A stretch of 64,000 bases of DNA from Reyranella sp. (GTDB lineage Bacteria > Pseudomonadota > Alphaproteobacteria > Reyranellales > Reyranellaceae): the NCBI RefSeq assembly GCF_017305915.1, contig NZ_JAFKJN010000013.1:146858-210857 (forward strand), read 5' to 3'. The notes beneath the pieces are model-generated. The model did not search any database. It saw nothing but the letters and a program-made list of their open reading frames with translations, and was not told the DNA's origin. The translations under genes were made by a program, and so were the position numbers. How positions within the stretch are numbered: the stretch's first letter is position 1; every line of letters starts with the position of its first letter. This document shows, one piece after another, positions 63,723 through 64,000 of this stretch.

Positions 63723-63852
63723 GGGGCAAGCCTAGTCGGCGGAGCCCTGGGCGTCACCGGTTCGTTGCGGGGCTTGGGTCGAACGGCTGGTGGTGCTGAT
63801 CGGCGCCGCTTTCGCGCCGCAGGGCCAGACCGAAACGGCGCGCGCGCCGCGC
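63723..63852. other. Spacer between the dioxygenase and the IS element
   Basis: About 130 bases without a supportable gene. Short open frames on the plus strand run into the IS end; none has a start with ribosome site or a known domain. Confidence 0.4.
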
Positions 63853-64000
63853 TAGCAGACTGCTGAAGAACTCCTCACTGCGGAGTTTTTGGCCTTGGCG
63901 GGGCCCGATCACTGGAAAGTCTGGCGGCGTCAGGTGATCTGTCGATCCGTGGGAGCCGGGTCAGGCGGCCGTGAGCTTGGGGATTCGAACCAGATTGTAG
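63853..64000 (-). mobile_element. Right end of the window enters an insertion sequence
   Basis: TAGCAGACTGCTGAAGAACTCC at about 63853 resembles the terminal inverted repeat of common IS elements carrying DDE transposases. It is followed by an AACTCC/GGAGTT hairpin. The last 40 bases encode the C-terminus of a transposase on the minus strand. The other end is outside the window, so family (IS5 or IS1182-like) and target duplication cannot be checked. Confidence 0.68.
63961..64000 (-). CDS. IS transposase, C-terminal fragment
   Basis: Reading leftwards from the edge, the residues are YNLVRIPKLTAA and a stop at 63961. The '.NLVR.PKL' ending is common to DDE transposases of the IS5/IS1182 groups. 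Only 12 residues are visible, so the call is tentative. Confidence 0.6.
   Translation of the reverse strand, partial: YNLVRIPKLTAA

Overview
The window is about 64 kb of high-GC chromosomal DNA with dense gene packing, start/stop overlaps of the ATGA and GTGA type, and no phage or plasmid backbone. Several features point to an alphaproteobacterium: a C4-pathway 5-aminolevulinate synthase (hemA), a direct-repeat GTTC-N7-GTTC type SOS box, a class II DAHP synthase, many orphan substrate-binding proteins and many acyl-CoA enzymes. The gene mix resembles Rhodospirillales/Reyranella-like soil bacteria, but genus is inference only.

Layout. 1-5.1 kb: the N-terminus of a type I secretion ABC transporter, a YdcF-family membrane protein, an acyl-CoA synthetase with a basic tail, a Tim44-like protein and a Bug-type (TctC) periplasmic receptor. 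5.1-6.1 kb: a secreted-protein gene broken by one in-frame TAG, then a divergent region with a large hairpin and an orphan intrinsic terminator. 6.1-10.1 kb: the most interesting unit, a four-gene operon encoding a ferritin-like protein, a 222-residue Cys-rich protein with repeated Cx5C units, a DUF692/MNIO enzyme and a DUF2063 (HvfC/BufC-type) partner. This looks like a peptide- or protein-modifying system with an unusual substrate. 10.2-22.7 kb: short-chain acyl-CoA and beta-oxidation enzymes (propionyl-CoA synthetase, 3-hydroxyacyl-CoA dehydrogenase, acyl-CoA dehydrogenase, thiolase, FadJ-like protein), interrupted by a PIN/RHH toxin-antitoxin pair, an HNH endonuclease and a dienelactone hydrolase. 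The last two are bracketed by two copies of a structured repeat.

22.8-27 kb: small single genes, several with readable operators (an SOS box upstream of a 2'-5' RNA ligase-like gene and an ArsR-type palindrome upstream of a GyrI-like gene), a redoxin/2OG-Fe(II) oxygenase fusion and an SGNH hydrolase. 27-31 kb: tRNA-Val(CAC), a Gph-like phosphatase, glmU and glmS (UDP-GlcNAc synthesis). 31-33.3 kb: two tandem seven-EF-hand exported proteins. 33.5-42.2 kb: a complete branched-chain amino-acid type ABC transporter (livG-F-H-M) followed by four tandem paralogous Tat-type substrate-binding proteins. A third EF-hand gene follows.

42.8-50.5 kb: glutathione reductase, class II DAHP synthase, a nicotinate phosphoribosyltransferase-like protein, a GST, an MFS transporter and hemA, whose upstream region carries helically phased TTCCCA repeats. 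51-59.8 kb: a class III aminotransferase, then a complete dipeptide-type ABC transporter (SBP, two permeases, two ATPases) and an M20 amidohydrolase. 59.8-63.7 kb: a DUF6671-like protein, a tandem pair of small Cys-rich exported proteins, two TauD-like dioxygenases and a single-domain response regulator. The right edge enters an insertion sequence. Long open frames antisense to real genes are common here because of GC bias and were left out.
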